Source: Pyrinomonas methylaliphatogenes
GTDB lineage: Bacteria; Acidobacteriota; Blastocatellia; Pyrinomonadales; Pyrinomonadaceae
Length of the DNA stretch: 64,000 nucleotides
Direction: 5' to 3'
Assembly (NCBI RefSeq): GCF_000820845.2
Contig: NZ_CBXV010000001.1
Location: forward strand, 124,001-188,000
The position numbers and the translations under genes were made by a program. This document shows positions 53,427 through 62,854 of this stretch, one piece after another. Positions within the stretch are counted from its first letter, which is position 1. Each line of letters opens with the position of its first letter. The notes under the pieces were generated by a model. The model did no database searches, was not told the origin of the DNA, and worked only from the letters and a program-made list of their open reading frames with translations.

Positions 53427-56400
53427 GTGATCGCACAGCGGATAGTCGCCTTTGCTCTTCGGCAGAAGTTCCTGATCGTCGCCTTAAGCTTCTTGATCGC
53501 GCTCGGTGGCGCGCTCGCTTTCCGCGCTCTGCCGGTGGAAGCTTTCCCGGACGTCATCGACACGCAGGTGCAGATCATTACGCAGTGGCCCGGACACGCC
53601 GCTGAAGAGGTCGAAAAACAGATCACCTTCCCGATAGAGACCGAGGTCAATGGCACTCCACGGCTGGCCGTTCTGCGTTCGATTTCGCTCTTCGGTCTTT
53701 CGATCGTCACCGCGACCTTCGAAGATGGAACGGATGACTATTTTGCGCGCGCGCAGATCGTCGAGCGTTTGCAGAATGTGACTTTGCCCGAAGGCGTCCA
53801 AGCGCAATTGGGGCCGCTCGCGAGCGCTACCGGCGAGATCTATCGTTATACGATTCAGGCGCCGCCCGACATGCCGCTCATCGAAGTCAAGGCGTTGCAG
53901 GATTGGACGCTTGAACGCGCCTATCGGTCCGTCCCCGGAGTCGCCGACGTGGTCAGTTTCGGGGGCGGGACGAAACAGTTCCAGGTGCTCGTCGATCCGG
54001 CAAAGCTACGTCGCTTCGGATTGACGCTCGGGCAAGTCTTTGCCGCCGTCAAAAACGGCAACGGCAATGCGGGTGGGAATTTCATCCAACACGGGGCCGA
54101 AGAGTACGTCGTGCGCGGTATCGGATTGATCCGCGACGAAGATGATATCCGCAACATCGTCATTACGGCGCGCGACGGCACGCCGATCAGGGTTGGACAG
54201 ATCGCCGAAGTGCGCGTCGATGCTGGCGTGCGGCGCGGCATCGTCGGTCGAGACGACAAGCCCGATGTCGTCGAGGGGATCGTGTTGCTGCGTCGCGGCG
54301 AAAACGCGCTCGAAACCCTGAAGCGCGTGGAGGCCAAGACCGAAGAGTTGAATGCCTCTCTGCCCGCCGGCGTGCGCATCGTGCCGCATTACGATCGCAC
54401 GGAATTGATCAACCGCACAGTCCATACCGTCGAACGCAATTTGATCGAAGGGGCGCTGCTCGTCGTGTTGGTCCTCTTCATCTTCCTCTTCGACGTGCGC
54501 GCCGCTTTGGTCGTTGCCGTCGTCATCCCGTTCGCGTTGCTCGTGGCCTTTGGCCTCTGCTACCTGTTCGGCATCCCCGCTAATTTGATCAGTTTGGGGG
54601 CCATAGATTTCGGCATCATCGTCGATGGCGCGGTCGTCATGGTCGAGGCGATCTTCGGGAAACTGGTCCATGAACCGAGCGATGAGCGAAGTATAGATGA
54701 ACGCATCACCGAGGCGGCGGGCGAAGTTGGCATCCCCATCCTCTTCTCGCAACTGATCATCATCCTCGCGCTCATCCCCATCTTCACCTTGCAGCGCGTT
54801 GAAGGGAAGCTCTTTCGCCCGCTCGCCTTCACGATCTCGTTCGCGATGTGTGGAGCGCTCCTCTGCTCGCTCACGCTGATCCCCGTGCTTTGCTCGCTCG
54901 TCTTACGTCGGACGCAGGAGAGGGCCAATCCTTTGATGCGCATCGCGCAGCGGATTTACGCGCCGGTGCTCCGCTACTCGCTCCTGAATCGGGCGGCGAC
55001 GTTTGCAGTCATCATCAGCGCTGTGCTGATCGGCGCGATCGTCTTCTCGCAATTGGGAACCGATTTCTTGCCCAAACTTGACGAAGGGGCGATTTGGGTG
55101 CGCGCTACCATGCCGAATTCGATAAGCCTGGCGGCGGCGGCTGAATTGACGCCGAAGATGCGGCAGATATTGCGTTCCTTCCCAGAGGTGAAGACGACCG
55201 TCACACAACTCGGACGTCCCGACGATGGAACCGATCCGGCGGGCGTCAACAATGCCGAAACCTTTGTCGACTTGCGCCCGAAAGATGAGTGGCGGCCAGG
55301 CATGACGAAGGAGAAGCTGATCGCCGAGATGGAGGCGAAGCTGAAGACCATCCCCGGCGTCATCTACGATTTCTCGCAACCGATCACAGATAACGTGGAT
55401 GAAGCGGTTTCGGGAGTCAAAGGGGCGCCCAACTCGATCAAGATCTTCGGCGATGATCTTGGCGAACTGCAGCGACTTGCCAACGAAATCAAAGCCGCCA
55501 TCGCCGACGTTCCAGGTATTGCGCAGCTTTCAGCCGATCAACTCGCCGGACAGGCGCAATTGCAGATCGAGATCGATCGCGCACGCGCCGCGCGTTACGG
55601 ATTAAACGTCTCTGACGTTCAAGATGTCGTCGAGACGGCCATCGGCGGCAAGGTTGCTTCCCAAGTCGTGCAAGGCGAACGCCGCTTCGATCTGGTCGTT
55701 CGTTTGATACCGGAGGCGCGAATCGACGTCGAGAGCATCGGCAGCATATCGGTTGCAACGCCCGACGGACAACAGGTGCCTTTGCGCGATATCGCTAATC
55801 TCGTCGTCAAGCAGGGGTATACGTACATCAATCGCGAGGCGAATCAAAGGCGCACCGTGGTCCGCTTCGACGTGCGCGGGCGTGATTTGGGAAGCGCGAT
55901 CGCCGATGCGCAGCGCGCCGTTCGCGAGAAGGTGCGCATCCCGCCCGGTTATAGGATAATCTGGTCCGGTCAGTTCGAAAATCAGCAGCGGGCTGTCGCC
56001 AGATTGAAGGTGATCTTGCCGGTCACGGTCTTGATGATCTTCATGGTGCTTTACGCTGCCTTCAACTCCGTTGAAGATGCGCTCATCATCTTGCTCTGCG
56101 TCCCGTTTGGCGCTGTGGGCGGAGTGCTTGCGCTCGAGTTGACCGGGCAGACGCTCTCGGTTTCAGCGATCATCGGCTTCATCGCGCTCTTTGGGTTCTC
56201 TGTCCTGATCGGGATGTTGCTCGTATCAGCTTTCAACCATAAAAGGCGCAGAGCCTTCAATCTGCGCGAGGCGGTGATGGCTGGCGCGCGCCAGCAATTG
56301 CGCCCAGTGTTGATGACGGCGAGTTTAGCGATGCTCGGATTGCTTCCGGCAGCCGTTTCGACCGAACCGGGCTCCGAAGTGCAGAAACCGCTCGCGATCG

Positions 56401-56501
56401 TGATCATCGGCGGTTTGTGCACGGCGACCGTCTTGACATTGATCGCTATGCCGCTCATCTATGAATTGGTCAAGCGACCGCGTAGAACGCAGAGTCGATA
56501 A
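53427..56501 (+). CDS. Heavy-metal efflux RND pump (CzcA/CusA family)
   Basis: 1024 residues, twelve membrane segments and two large periplasmic loops. The HME-class proton-relay motif is DFGIIVDGAVVMVE in TM4. N-terminal features such as FRALPVEAFPDV and VEKQITFPIETEVNGTPRL are typical of CzcA/CusA/CnrA. It drives out divalent (Co/Zn/Cd/Ni) or monovalent (Cu/Ag) cations with protons. The DFGxxxDGxxxxxE form is the one seen in divalent-metal pumps, so Co/Zn/Cd/Ni is more likely; this is inference from family motifs. Confidence 0.95.
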   Translation: MIAQRIVAFALRQKFLIVALSFLIALGGALAFRALPVEAFPDVIDTQVQIITQWPGHAAEEVEKQITFPIETEVNGTPRLAVLRSISLFGLSIVTATFEDGTDDYFARAQIVERLQNVTLPEGVQAQLGPLASATGEIYRYTIQAPPDMPLIEVKALQDWTLERAYRSVPGVADVVSFGGGTKQFQVLVDPAKLRRFGLTLGQVFAAVKNGNGNAGGNFIQHGAEEYVVRGIGLIRDEDDIRNIVITARDGTPIRVGQIAEVRVDAGVRRGIVGRDDKPDVVEGIVLLRRGENALETLKRVEAKTEELNASLPAGVRIVPHYDRTELINRTVHTVERNLIEGALLVVLVLFIFLFDVRAALVVAVVIPFALLVAFGLCYLFGIPANLISLGAIDFGIIVDGAVVMVEAIFGKLVHEPSDERSIDERITEAAGEVGIPILFSQLIIILALIPIFTLQRVEGKLFRPLAFTISFAMCGALLCSLTLIPVLCSLVLRRTQERANPLMRIAQRIYAPVLRYSLLNRAATFAVIISAVLIGAIVFSQLGTDFLPKLDEGAIWVRATMPNSISLAAAAELTPKMRQILRSFPEVKTTVTQLGRPDDGTDPAGVNNAETFVDLRPKDEWRPGMTKEKLIAEMEAKLKTIPGVIYDFSQPITDNVDEAVSGVKGAPNSIKIFGDDLGELQRLANEIKAAIADVPGIAQLSADQLAGQAQLQIEIDRARAARYGLNVSDVQDVVETAIGGKVASQVVQGERRFDLVVRLIPEARIDVESIGSISVATPDGQQVPLRDIANLVVKQGYTYINREANQRRTVVRFDVRGRDLGSAIADAQRAVREKVRIPPGYRIIWSGQFENQQRAVARLKVILPVTVLMIFMVLYAAFNSVEDALIILLCVPFGAVGGVLALELTGQTLSVSAIIGFIALFGFSVLIGMLLVSAFNHKRRRAFNLREAVMAGARQQLRPVLMTASLAMLGLLPAAVSTEPGSEVQKPLAIVIIGGLCTATVLTLIAMPLIYELVKRPRRTQSR

Positions 56502-56513
56502 ATGGCATAGGCT

Positions 56514-57110
56514 ATGGATGAGATGGAGATCAGAGAGGTAAGCGTCGAGCGAGTAGCTGAAGAGGTTCAAGAGGAGGTTCTACGCGAAGAGCGCACCTCG
56601 TGGAAAAGAGGGCTTGCCCTTTCGACGGCGCTCTTCGCCGTGCTGACGGCGATCGCCGCTTTGCAATCGGGTAGCTTGGCGAATAAAGCGCTGCTCGAGA
56701 TGGATGAGGCGGTGCTCAAACAGACGCAAGCTGCCGACCAATGGGCCTACTATCAAGCTAAGAGCGTCAAACAAACGGTCCGCTTAAGCGAAGCCGAGCT
56801 TTTGACCGGGATGCGGGTCGCAGGCGAAGAGGTCGATAATGCGCGCAAAGAGGCGGCGCGTTTGCGCGCTGAGCAAGAAGAGATCCAACGCGAGGCGACC
56901 GCTCTGGAAGCGGAACGCGCGCGGCTCGAACGCGAAGCCGAAGCGAACCTCGAACGTCACCATCACTTCGCTCTGGTCGTGACCGTATTCCAAGTCTCGA
57001 TCGGGCTCGCCGCGATCGCCGCGCTCGTCGAACGCCGTATGTTGTGGTTCGCTGCGCTTGCGGTCGGGATCGCGGGGTTGGTCCTGCTGATCGCCGGTTT
57101 TATGCGTTGA
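56514..57110 (+). CDS. DUF4337-family membrane protein
   Basis: 198 residues. An acidic N-terminus, one membrane segment (about 30-52; RGLALSTALFAVLTAIAALQSG), the family motif QAADQWAYYQAKSVKQT, a charged coiled coil (about 100-150) and two C-terminal membrane segments. The function of DUF4337 is unknown. It starts 12 bp after the RND pump stop and is probably co-transcribed, which may indicate a role in envelope stress or metal efflux. Confidence 0.87.
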   Translation: MDEMEIREVSVERVAEEVQEEVLREERTSWKRGLALSTALFAVLTAIAALQSGSLANKALLEMDEAVLKQTQAADQWAYYQAKSVKQTVRLSEAELLTGMRVAGEEVDNARKEAARLRAEQEEIQREATALEAERARLEREAEANLERHHHFALVVTVFQVSIGLAAIAALVERRMLWFAALAVGIAGLVLLIAGFMR

Positions 57111-57504
57111 TCGAGCGGCAACTGGTTCCCGTCTCCCAAGTGGATCAGCAGGGATGGAAGCCCCGCGGTTTGCGCCACCTCCGAAAATCTAATCATCACC
57201 GCTTCATACCATGCGCTTATGAGGATGGTTTCATGGCTCCCTAGACTGTGGCATTGTGGACCGGGAAGCAAAGACGCCACACGCTTCGAGTAGATCGCGA
57301 GGCGAAGATCGTTGGATGGAGCCGCGTCCGCCGATTGGCACGAAGTTTGCTCAAGAGATTATGCGCGGCATCGAGTTCTTGGCGATGTCGCGCGCGAAGA
57401 TGAGGAGAGGGATGAAAGAATGGGGGAAGAGGCTTCTGCTCTCTTTCCCCATTGATTTGCCGGGCTGAGCGTTTGGCGCATGCAAAAAGGGGGCAGATTG
57501 ACCT
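57111..57504. other. Intergenic region before the GH18/CE4/GT2 gene
   Basis: 394 bp. A GTG-initiated frame of 70 codons (57256-57468) encodes an Arg/Met-rich peptide with no recognisable domain or ribosome binding site, so I do not call it a gene. A hairpin with a 10-bp stem, GGGGGAAGAG (57422-57431) with CTCTTTCCCC (57441-57450, one G-U pair), followed by ATTGATTTG, may be a weak terminator. Confidence 0.5.
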
Positions 57505-60500
57505 TTGATTGAGGGCGAATACCCGATCTTCTATGATCCGCGAGAAAGGCGTTGGCGGCGCGTGCGCCTTATCGGGTTGATCTTCGCCGTTTCGAGCACA
57601 CTGTTAGCCGCATTGTTCATCGCCAGCGTGCTCGTCAATCCGATCCTTCCGCAGCTCGAACTTCATCCGGCGAGGGCTTTACCTCAGATGCCGGATACGA
57701 AGTTGAAGCCTCCACGCCTGATCCTCACGCGCCGCGAAGCGCGCGCTCATCGTGCTGTCCGTGAGCTTAAAGGGGCGTTGCGGAAGACCAAATATGTGCC
57801 TGGAGCATATCCTGCGCGGATCGTTACGTTGCCATCGCGCGTGGCGCTCAGCGCAAGTTCGAGCTCCCCGCTCGCCATCGGCTTTTACGTCAATTGGGAC
57901 GATTCGAGTTACGCTTCGCTCAAGCGTAACTTAAACGATCTCGATTGGCTCGTCCCGGCTTGGTTTAAACTGACGGAAGGTGCGGATGCGGTCAGAGTCG
58001 AAATCGATCCGCGCGCTCTCGATCTCATTCGCCGCGAGCGACCGCAACTGGCCGTGTTACCGCTGATTCAAAATTACAGCGAAGATCATTGGGATGGCGC
58101 GCTCGTCGCGCGCGCGGTCGCTACGGAAGACGGACGTAGAAAGCTGATCAGCGCGCTTGTCGATCTGCTGGAGCGCAATGGTTTCGCTGGACTCGTCGTG
58201 GATTTCGAAGAGGTTCCAGCGGGCGCGCAGGCTGATCTTTTGCGCTTCGTGCGCGCTCTGCACGCTGAGTTGGGCGCGCGCGGTCTGACGTTAGCGCAAG
58301 CCGTCCCTTTCGATAATCCCGATTGGGACTATCAGGCTTATCAGGCGGCGACCGATTACTTGATGCTGATGGCTTATGACGAACATTGGGCGAGCGGCGC
58401 GCCCGGCCCGGTGGCGAGTCAGCGTTGGTTCGAAAAGACGCTCGCGCATAGGATGCGCGAATTAGATCCAACGCGAACGGTCATCTGCCTTGGGAATTAT
58501 GGTTACGATTGGTCGGATGGTGATACGGAAGCGACGGAGTTGACTTTCCAAGAAGCGGTGCTCGCGGCGCGCGATTCCACTGCGCACATCGCTTTCGACC
58601 GCCAGACGCTCAATCCCTCTTTCACCTACGAAGATGAAGACGGCGCAGCCCATACCGTTTGGTTCCTCGATGCCGTCACCGCCTACAACCAGATGCACAC
58701 CGCCGGTCAATACCATCCAGCCGGTTTCGCTTTATGGCGTTTGGGATCAGAGGATCCTTCGGTATGGAATGTTTTCGGGCGGACCAAAAGATCCTTCGAT
58801 GGGGCGGAATCATTGCGCCTGATCCGCTACGGCTACGACATAGATTTCGAAGGAGTGGGAGAGATCTTGCAGATCGAAGCTGCGCCGCAGGATGGCGAGC
58901 GCGATCTGCAAGTGGATGCGCAAACCGGTTTGATCGTCAAGGAAGATTACACGGCCATCCCTTCGAGCTACGTTATCCGGCGAGTCGGAGATCGCCCGGG
59001 ATACGTCGCTTTGACTTTCGATGATGGGCCGGATCCGAAGTGGACTCCGCTCATCCTCGATATCTTAAAGCGCGAGGGGGTGCCGGCGACCTTCTTCATC
59101 ATCGGCGAGAACGGACAGGCGCATCCTGACCTCGTGCGCCGCATCTTCCAAGAGGGGCACGAGATCGGCAATCACACATACACGCACCCGAATCTCGGTG
59201 AAGTCCCGGCTCGTATCACGGAGCTTGAGCTGAACGCGACCGAGCGTTTGATCGAAGCGCTCACGGGACATTCGACGCTGCTATTTCGTCCGCCATATTT
59301 CGGCGATGCGGAACCAACCACGCCAGATGAGATCGAACCGATCGCCGTCGCTAAGCGTTTGGGCTACATTACGGTGGGGCTACATGTCGATCCGGAAGAT
59401 TGGAAGTTGACCGATGAGGACGGGCATCGGCGGACCGCCGCGGATATCGCCCGCGAGACGATCGAAGGGGTCACCTCCTCAGACCCTGAGCGGCGCGGAG
59501 AAGTGGTCCTGTTGCACGATGGCGGAGGCGACCGGTCCGAGACGGTCAGGGCGTTGCCGGAGATCATTCGCGAGCTGCGGGCGCGAGGATACCGCTTCGT
59601 TACCGTCTCTGAGTTGGCGGGGCTGAAAAGGGAGCAGACGATGCCACCCATCGCCGAGCGGCGTGATCTGTTCGCCTACGCTGACGGCGTCGCTTTCGCG
59701 CTCCTTTCTGCTGGCGGCTGGCTATTGCACTGGCTTTTTCTCATCGGGATCGCGCTCGGACTGGGACGCTTGCTGTTCATCGGCGCGCTCGCCTTCGCGC
59801 AATGGGTGCGAGCCCATCGGCGCGAGCGCCAACGCGCGGGAATCGCCTACGAGCCCTTCGTCTCGGTGCTCGTCCCGGCGTATAACGAGGAGCGAGTCAT
59901 CGTGCGCACGATCGAGAGCTTGCTCGCTTCGAACTACCCATCTTTCGAGGTGATCGTCGTTGATGACGGATCGAGCGATCGAACTTACGAGGTTGCGCGC
60001 GCGCGGTTCGCCTCCGAATCGCGTGTGCGCGTCTTTCGCAAGGGGAATGGCGGCAAAGCAGATGCGCTCAACTTCGGCTTGCGACGTGCCCGCGGCGAGA
60101 TCATCGTCGCGCTCGATGCTGACACGATCTTTGCGCCCGAGACTCTGCGCGCGCTCGCGCAGCGCTTCCACGATCCGCGCATCGGCGCGGTCGCGGGCAA
60201 TGCCAAAGTCGGCAATCGCATCAATCTCATCACGCGCTGGCAGGCGCTCGAATATATAACTTCACAGAATTTGGATCGGCGCGCGTTCGCTTCTTTGAAT
60301 TGCATCACCGTCGTGCCCGGGGCTGTCGGGGCGTGGCGGCGCGAGTTGATCGCACGCGCCGGAGGTTTTTCTGGCGACACGCTTGCTGAGGATCAAGATC
60401 TGACGCTGCGCATCAGGCGGCTCGGGTGCAAGATCGGTTACGAGGAAAGGGCCATCGCCTGGACGGAGGCGCCCGACACCATTCGCGGTTTAGCGCGCCA

Positions 60501-60969
60501 ACGCTTCCGTTGGTCATTCGGCACGTTGCAGTGCATGTGGAAGCATCGCGATGCGCTCTTCCGTCTACGCTACGGCGCGCTCGGTTTCATCGCGCTGCCG
60601 AACGTATGGATCTTCCAGATCATCTTCCCGCTCATCTCACCGGTGATGGACCTGGTCCTGATCTGGGACCTCGTTTCGGCGTTACTCGATCGCTTCGCAC
60701 ACGGTGCTGAATACGCCTCCTCTTCGTTGCAACGAACGCTCTTTTACTACGCGCTCTTCCTCGCGCTCGATTGGATCGCTTCAGCTTTCGCTTTTCTGCT
60801 CGAAAAGCGCGAGCAGTGGGGATTGCTCTGGTGGCTTTTCTGGCAGCGTTTCGGTTATCGTCAGATGATGTACTACGTCATGCTGAAATCTGTGCTGACG
60901 GCGTTGCGCGGTGCGCTCGTCGGTTGGGGGAAGCTCGAAAGGAAAGCGACGGTCGAAGCGCCGTACTAA
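57505..60969 (+). CDS. Three-module GH18-like / polysaccharide deacetylase / GT2 protein
   Basis: 1154 residues. An N-terminal membrane segment (about 22-46) precedes a GH18-like domain (about 125-445; GFAGLVVDFEEVPAG holds the acidic catalytic motif). A CE4/NodB deacetylase (about 495-705; LTFDDGPDPKW, HEIGNHTYTHPN, RPPYFGD, LLHDGGGD) and a membrane-bound GT2 synthase (about 790-1060; VLVPAYNEERV, VVDDGSSD, ALDADTIF, LAEDQD, RQRFRWSFGT) follow, then more membrane segments. It resembles a one-protein version of the PNAG (pga/ica) synthesis and deacetylation machinery. A TTG start at 57505 is used because no nearby ATG exists and IFYDPRERRWRRVR is the family-like beginning. Confidence 0.92.
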   Translation: MIEGEYPIFYDPRERRWRRVRLIGLIFAVSSTLLAALFIASVLVNPILPQLELHPARALPQMPDTKLKPPRLILTRREARAHRAVRELKGALRKTKYVPGAYPARIVTLPSRVALSASSSSPLAIGFYVNWDDSSYASLKRNLNDLDWLVPAWFKLTEGADAVRVEIDPRALDLIRRERPQLAVLPLIQNYSEDHWDGALVARAVATEDGRRKLISALVDLLERNGFAGLVVDFEEVPAGAQADLLRFVRALHAELGARGLTLAQAVPFDNPDWDYQAYQAATDYLMLMAYDEHWASGAPGPVASQRWFEKTLAHRMRELDPTRTVICLGNYGYDWSDGDTEATELTFQEAVLAARDSTAHIAFDRQTLNPSFTYEDEDGAAHTVWFLDAVTAYNQMHTAGQYHPAGFALWRLGSEDPSVWNVFGRTKRSFDGAESLRLIRYGYDIDFEGVGEILQIEAAPQDGERDLQVDAQTGLIVKEDYTAIPSSYVIRRVGDRPGYVALTFDDGPDPKWTPLILDILKREGVPATFFIIGENGQAHPDLVRRIFQEGHEIGNHTYTHPNLGEVPARITELELNATERLIEALTGHSTLLFRPPYFGDAEPTTPDEIEPIAVAKRLGYITVGLHVDPEDWKLTDEDGHRRTAADIARETIEGVTSSDPERRGEVVLLHDGGGDRSETVRALPEIIRELRARGYRFVTVSELAGLKREQTMPPIAERRDLFAYADGVAFALLSAGGWLLHWLFLIGIALGLGRLLFIGALAFAQWVRAHRRERQRAGIAYEPFVSVLVPAYNEERVIVRTIESLLASNYPSFEVIVVDDGSSDRTYEVARARFASESRVRVFRKGNGGKADALNFGLRRARGEIIVALDADTIFAPETLRALAQRFHDPRIGAVAGNAKVGNRINLITRWQALEYITSQNLDRRAFASLNCITVVPGAVGAWRRELIARAGGFSGDTLAEDQDLTLRIRRLGCKIGYEERAIAWTEAPDTIRGLARQRFRWSFGTLQCMWKHRDALFRLRYGALGFIALPNVWIFQIIFPLISPVMDLVLIWDLVSALLDRFAHGAEYASSSLQRTLFYYALFLALDWIASAFAFLLEKREQWGLLWWLFWQRFGYRQMMYYVMLKSVLTALRGALVGWGKLERKATVEAPY

Positions 60970-61005
60970 GAACGCCCCGCTCGAACGTGCCGCGTAATAA
61001 TGGGG

Positions 61006-61094
61006 CTTTCGGTTGAAAGTTCATGATAGGGAGTTTCGCAAATCAAGGGCTTGCCGTCGAATACCTGGTCCTTTCGGTTGAAAGTTCATGATAG
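61006..61094 (+). repeat. Duplicated 24-bp start-region repeat before dedA-like gene
   Basis: CTTTCGGTTGAAAGTTCATG followed by ATAG occurs at 61006-61029 and again, identically, at 61071-61094, 65 bp apart. Each copy carries a CTTTC/GAAAG dyad and an ATG; the ATG of the second copy starts the DedA gene. Confidence 0.8.
61023..61091 (+). CDS. Possible 22-residue leader peptide upstream of dedA-like gene
   Basis: The ATG in the first repeat copy opens a 22-codon frame (MIGSFANQGLAVEYLVLSVE then SS) whose TGA overlaps the DedA ATG (ATGA). This is an arrangement for translational coupling. It may be only an accident of the duplication; there is no independent sign of expression. Confidence 0.25.
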   Translation: MIGSFANQGLAVEYLVLSVESS

Positions 61095-61657
61095 AGAATT
61101 TCTTGATCAACTACGGTCTAATTGCGGTCTTCCTCATCGCTACGGTCGAGGTGGACGTCGCGCCAATCATGGCTGGGGTCGTCGCTCATCTGGGATATTT
61201 CGATTTCTTCGCCGCGACGTTGGTGGCCGCTTGCGGCGCGTTCGCTAGCGACAGCGCCTGGTATTGGCTCGGTCGTTGGCGCGCCGATTCGATACGCGCT
61301 AGCCGCCTCTATCAGCGAACGGGCGCGCGTGTCGAACGACTCATCCGACGATTCGGTTGGTGGCAGTTGCCCGTATGCCGTCTGTTCTACGGGACGCGCG
61401 TCGTGACGATGACTTTCTTTGGAATCCAACGCCGCCCTTTTCGGGCTTTCTTGCTCGTGGATGCGGCGAGCTGTCTGTTCTGGTCAACGTTGCTGACAGG
61501 CTTGGGGTTTATACTGAGCGGAAGCGCGGAGTTGATCATCGGGCGCCTCAAGCGCGTCGAACTCTGGCTGCTTCTCATCTTGCTCGTGGTCATCTCGGGA
61601 GCCATAGCGATTCAACGACTGGTCCAGCGCGGCGAAAAGAAGCTGATTGGTGAATGA
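61088..61657 (+). CDS. DedA family membrane protein (second copy in window)
   Basis: 189 residues with about five hydrophobic stretches and DedA features: ATVEVDVAPIMAGVVAHLGYFDF, DSAWYWLGRWRADSIRAS and CRLFYGTRVVTMTFFGIQRRPF. It is probably a lipid-carrier or phospholipid scramblase-type transporter. It follows the GH18/CE4/GT2 gene and may help recycle lipid carriers for polysaccharide synthesis. The tnpB element begins immediately after its stop. Confidence 0.87.
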   Translation: MIENFLINYGLIAVFLIATVEVDVAPIMAGVVAHLGYFDFFAATLVAACGAFASDSAWYWLGRWRADSIRASRLYQRTGARVERLIRRFGWWQLPVCRLFYGTRVVTMTFFGIQRRPFRAFLLVDAASCLFWSTLLTGLGFILSGSAELIIGRLKRVELWLLLILLVVISGAIAIQRLVQRGEKKLIGE

Positions 61658-61659
61658 TG

Positions 61660-61850
61660 GGTCAACTACCCCACGGCTGAAGCCGGGGGCTTGCACCTAG
61701 CCCGCTTGCGCGGGCTGGCACGCGAGGCCGGTTGACGGCGGCCCGCCAGCGGCAGGCATGCCACCGCTGGCAAGGTACTTCCGGGCTATATTGCGGGCAG
61801 CGTTGAGATCGGCGTTTAGCTCGAACCCGCAAGCCCGGCACAGAAACCGT
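61660..61850 (-). ncRNA. Predicted omega RNA (reRNA) of TnpB
   Basis: In characterised elements the guide RNA scaffold covers the 3' end of tnpB and the right end, with the guide taken from flanking DNA. Here that interval contains a perfect GCCCGC/GCGGGC stem (61700-61705, 61710-61715) that includes the tnpB stop codon, then the right-end hairpin. The guide would come from sequence just below 61660, the end of the dedA-like gene. Boundaries are inferred by analogy. Confidence 0.45.
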
Positions 61851-62854
61851 GATTGGGAGCGTCGATTTCGACGATGGACATGTCCGCAACGGGAGCACAT
61901 CTGCGACGTGTGACGGGGATCGACACCCACAACCTTGCACCCCTTAGCTGCTGCCTTGTATGCCAGGAAGCTTCTGAGTCGCGCGAAGCTCCAGGAGTGC
62001 AGGCGACGGCGCGATTCCCTGCCGCGCTGCTTAGTGCGGGTGCGGATGTCCACCAAGTTCTCCACGACGATCACGGTGCCGGGCTGGACGGAATCGACGA
62101 TACGCCGACTGAGTACGTGGTCGCAGTCGCGCCGGAAGCGGTTGACCTTCCCGGCCAGCTTACGCAGGTGCCTCTTGGCCGAGCGGGTGCCTTTGCGCTG
62201 GAGACTGCGACGGAGCCGGAAGTACCGGCGCTCGATCTCCTTCCAGCGGCGTTTCCCAAAGAAGCGATTGTGGGAGCAGACGGCAGGGCGCGAAAGGCCC
62301 ATGTCCACCCCAACGACATCTCCAGACGGCTGAAATTCCACGTCCGGGATCGTAACGACGACATGCAGCCAGAATCGGCCCTTGCGGTAGATCAGGTCGG
62401 CGCTATCGAAGCCGACGGCTCGGCCCAGGGTGTGCTGAGCGTGGGGGTCGGCGGCGAATGGCACTTTGAGTCGTCCGGCTACCGAAGACAGGCTGACGAT
62501 GCCCTGCGGAAACTTGATGGAATAGGTGCGTGCGTCGTAGCGAATCGGTGTGAGGACTGCATTTGGACAGGACGCCTTGCGCCCCTTCTTTTTCCGCGCG
62601 AGAACGGACTTTATCGCCTCCGTCGCCCGGACACGGGCCGCGATGACCAACTGCGCGGGGAGGCTGGGAAATCGCTCACGCAGACCGTGGTACGTGGCGT
62701 GGTGCAGCCGGACGCCGTTCTTCTCCCTATTCTCCCAGCCATAGGCCGCAACGGCGTTGAAGCACGCTGTGTGTTGGCGCAGCGTCTGCAGGAGGGCACT
62801 GGCCTGTTCGGATGTTGGGCCCAGTCTAAGCCGGATAGTCCGCTGCATGTTCAT
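61697..62854 (-). CDS. tnpB: RNA-guided endonuclease TnpB (IS605 OrfB family)
   Basis: 385 residues from the ATG at 62854 (MNMQRTIRLRLGPT); the frame is open to 63160 but that region covers the left end and flanking DNA. The RuvC-like site is complete: D184 (GVDMGLSRP), E265 (VIVVENLVDI) and D349 (FELNADLNAARNIA). A zinc finger is formed by C320, C323, C339 and C342. TnpB cuts DNA at sites matching its omega RNA guide next to a TAM and helps keep the element in place. Nothing suggests inactivation. Confidence 0.92.
   Translation of the reverse strand: MNMQRTIRLRLGPTSEQASALLQTLRQHTACFNAVAAYGWENREKNGVRLHHATYHGLRERFPSLPAQLVIAARVRATEAIKSVLARKKKGRKASCPNAVLTPIRYDARTYSIKFPQGIVSLSSVAGRLKVPFAADPHAQHTLGRAVGFDSADLIYRKGRFWLHVVVTIPDVEFQPSGDVVGVDMGLSRPAVCSHNRFFGKRRWKEIERRYFRLRRSLQRKGTRSAKRHLRKLAGKVNRFRRDCDHVLSRRIVDSVQPGTVIVVENLVDIRTRTKQRGRESRRRLHSWSFARLRSFLAYKAAAKGCKVVGVDPRHTSQMCSRCGHVHRRNRRSQSRFLCRACGFELNADLNAARNIARKYLASGGMPAAGGPPSTGLACQPAQAG

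Noticed and set aside
57256-57468. 70-codon frame upstream of the GH18/CE4/GT2 gene
   Set aside because: GTG start with no ribosome binding site, biased composition, no domain; overlaps a hairpin that looks like a terminator.
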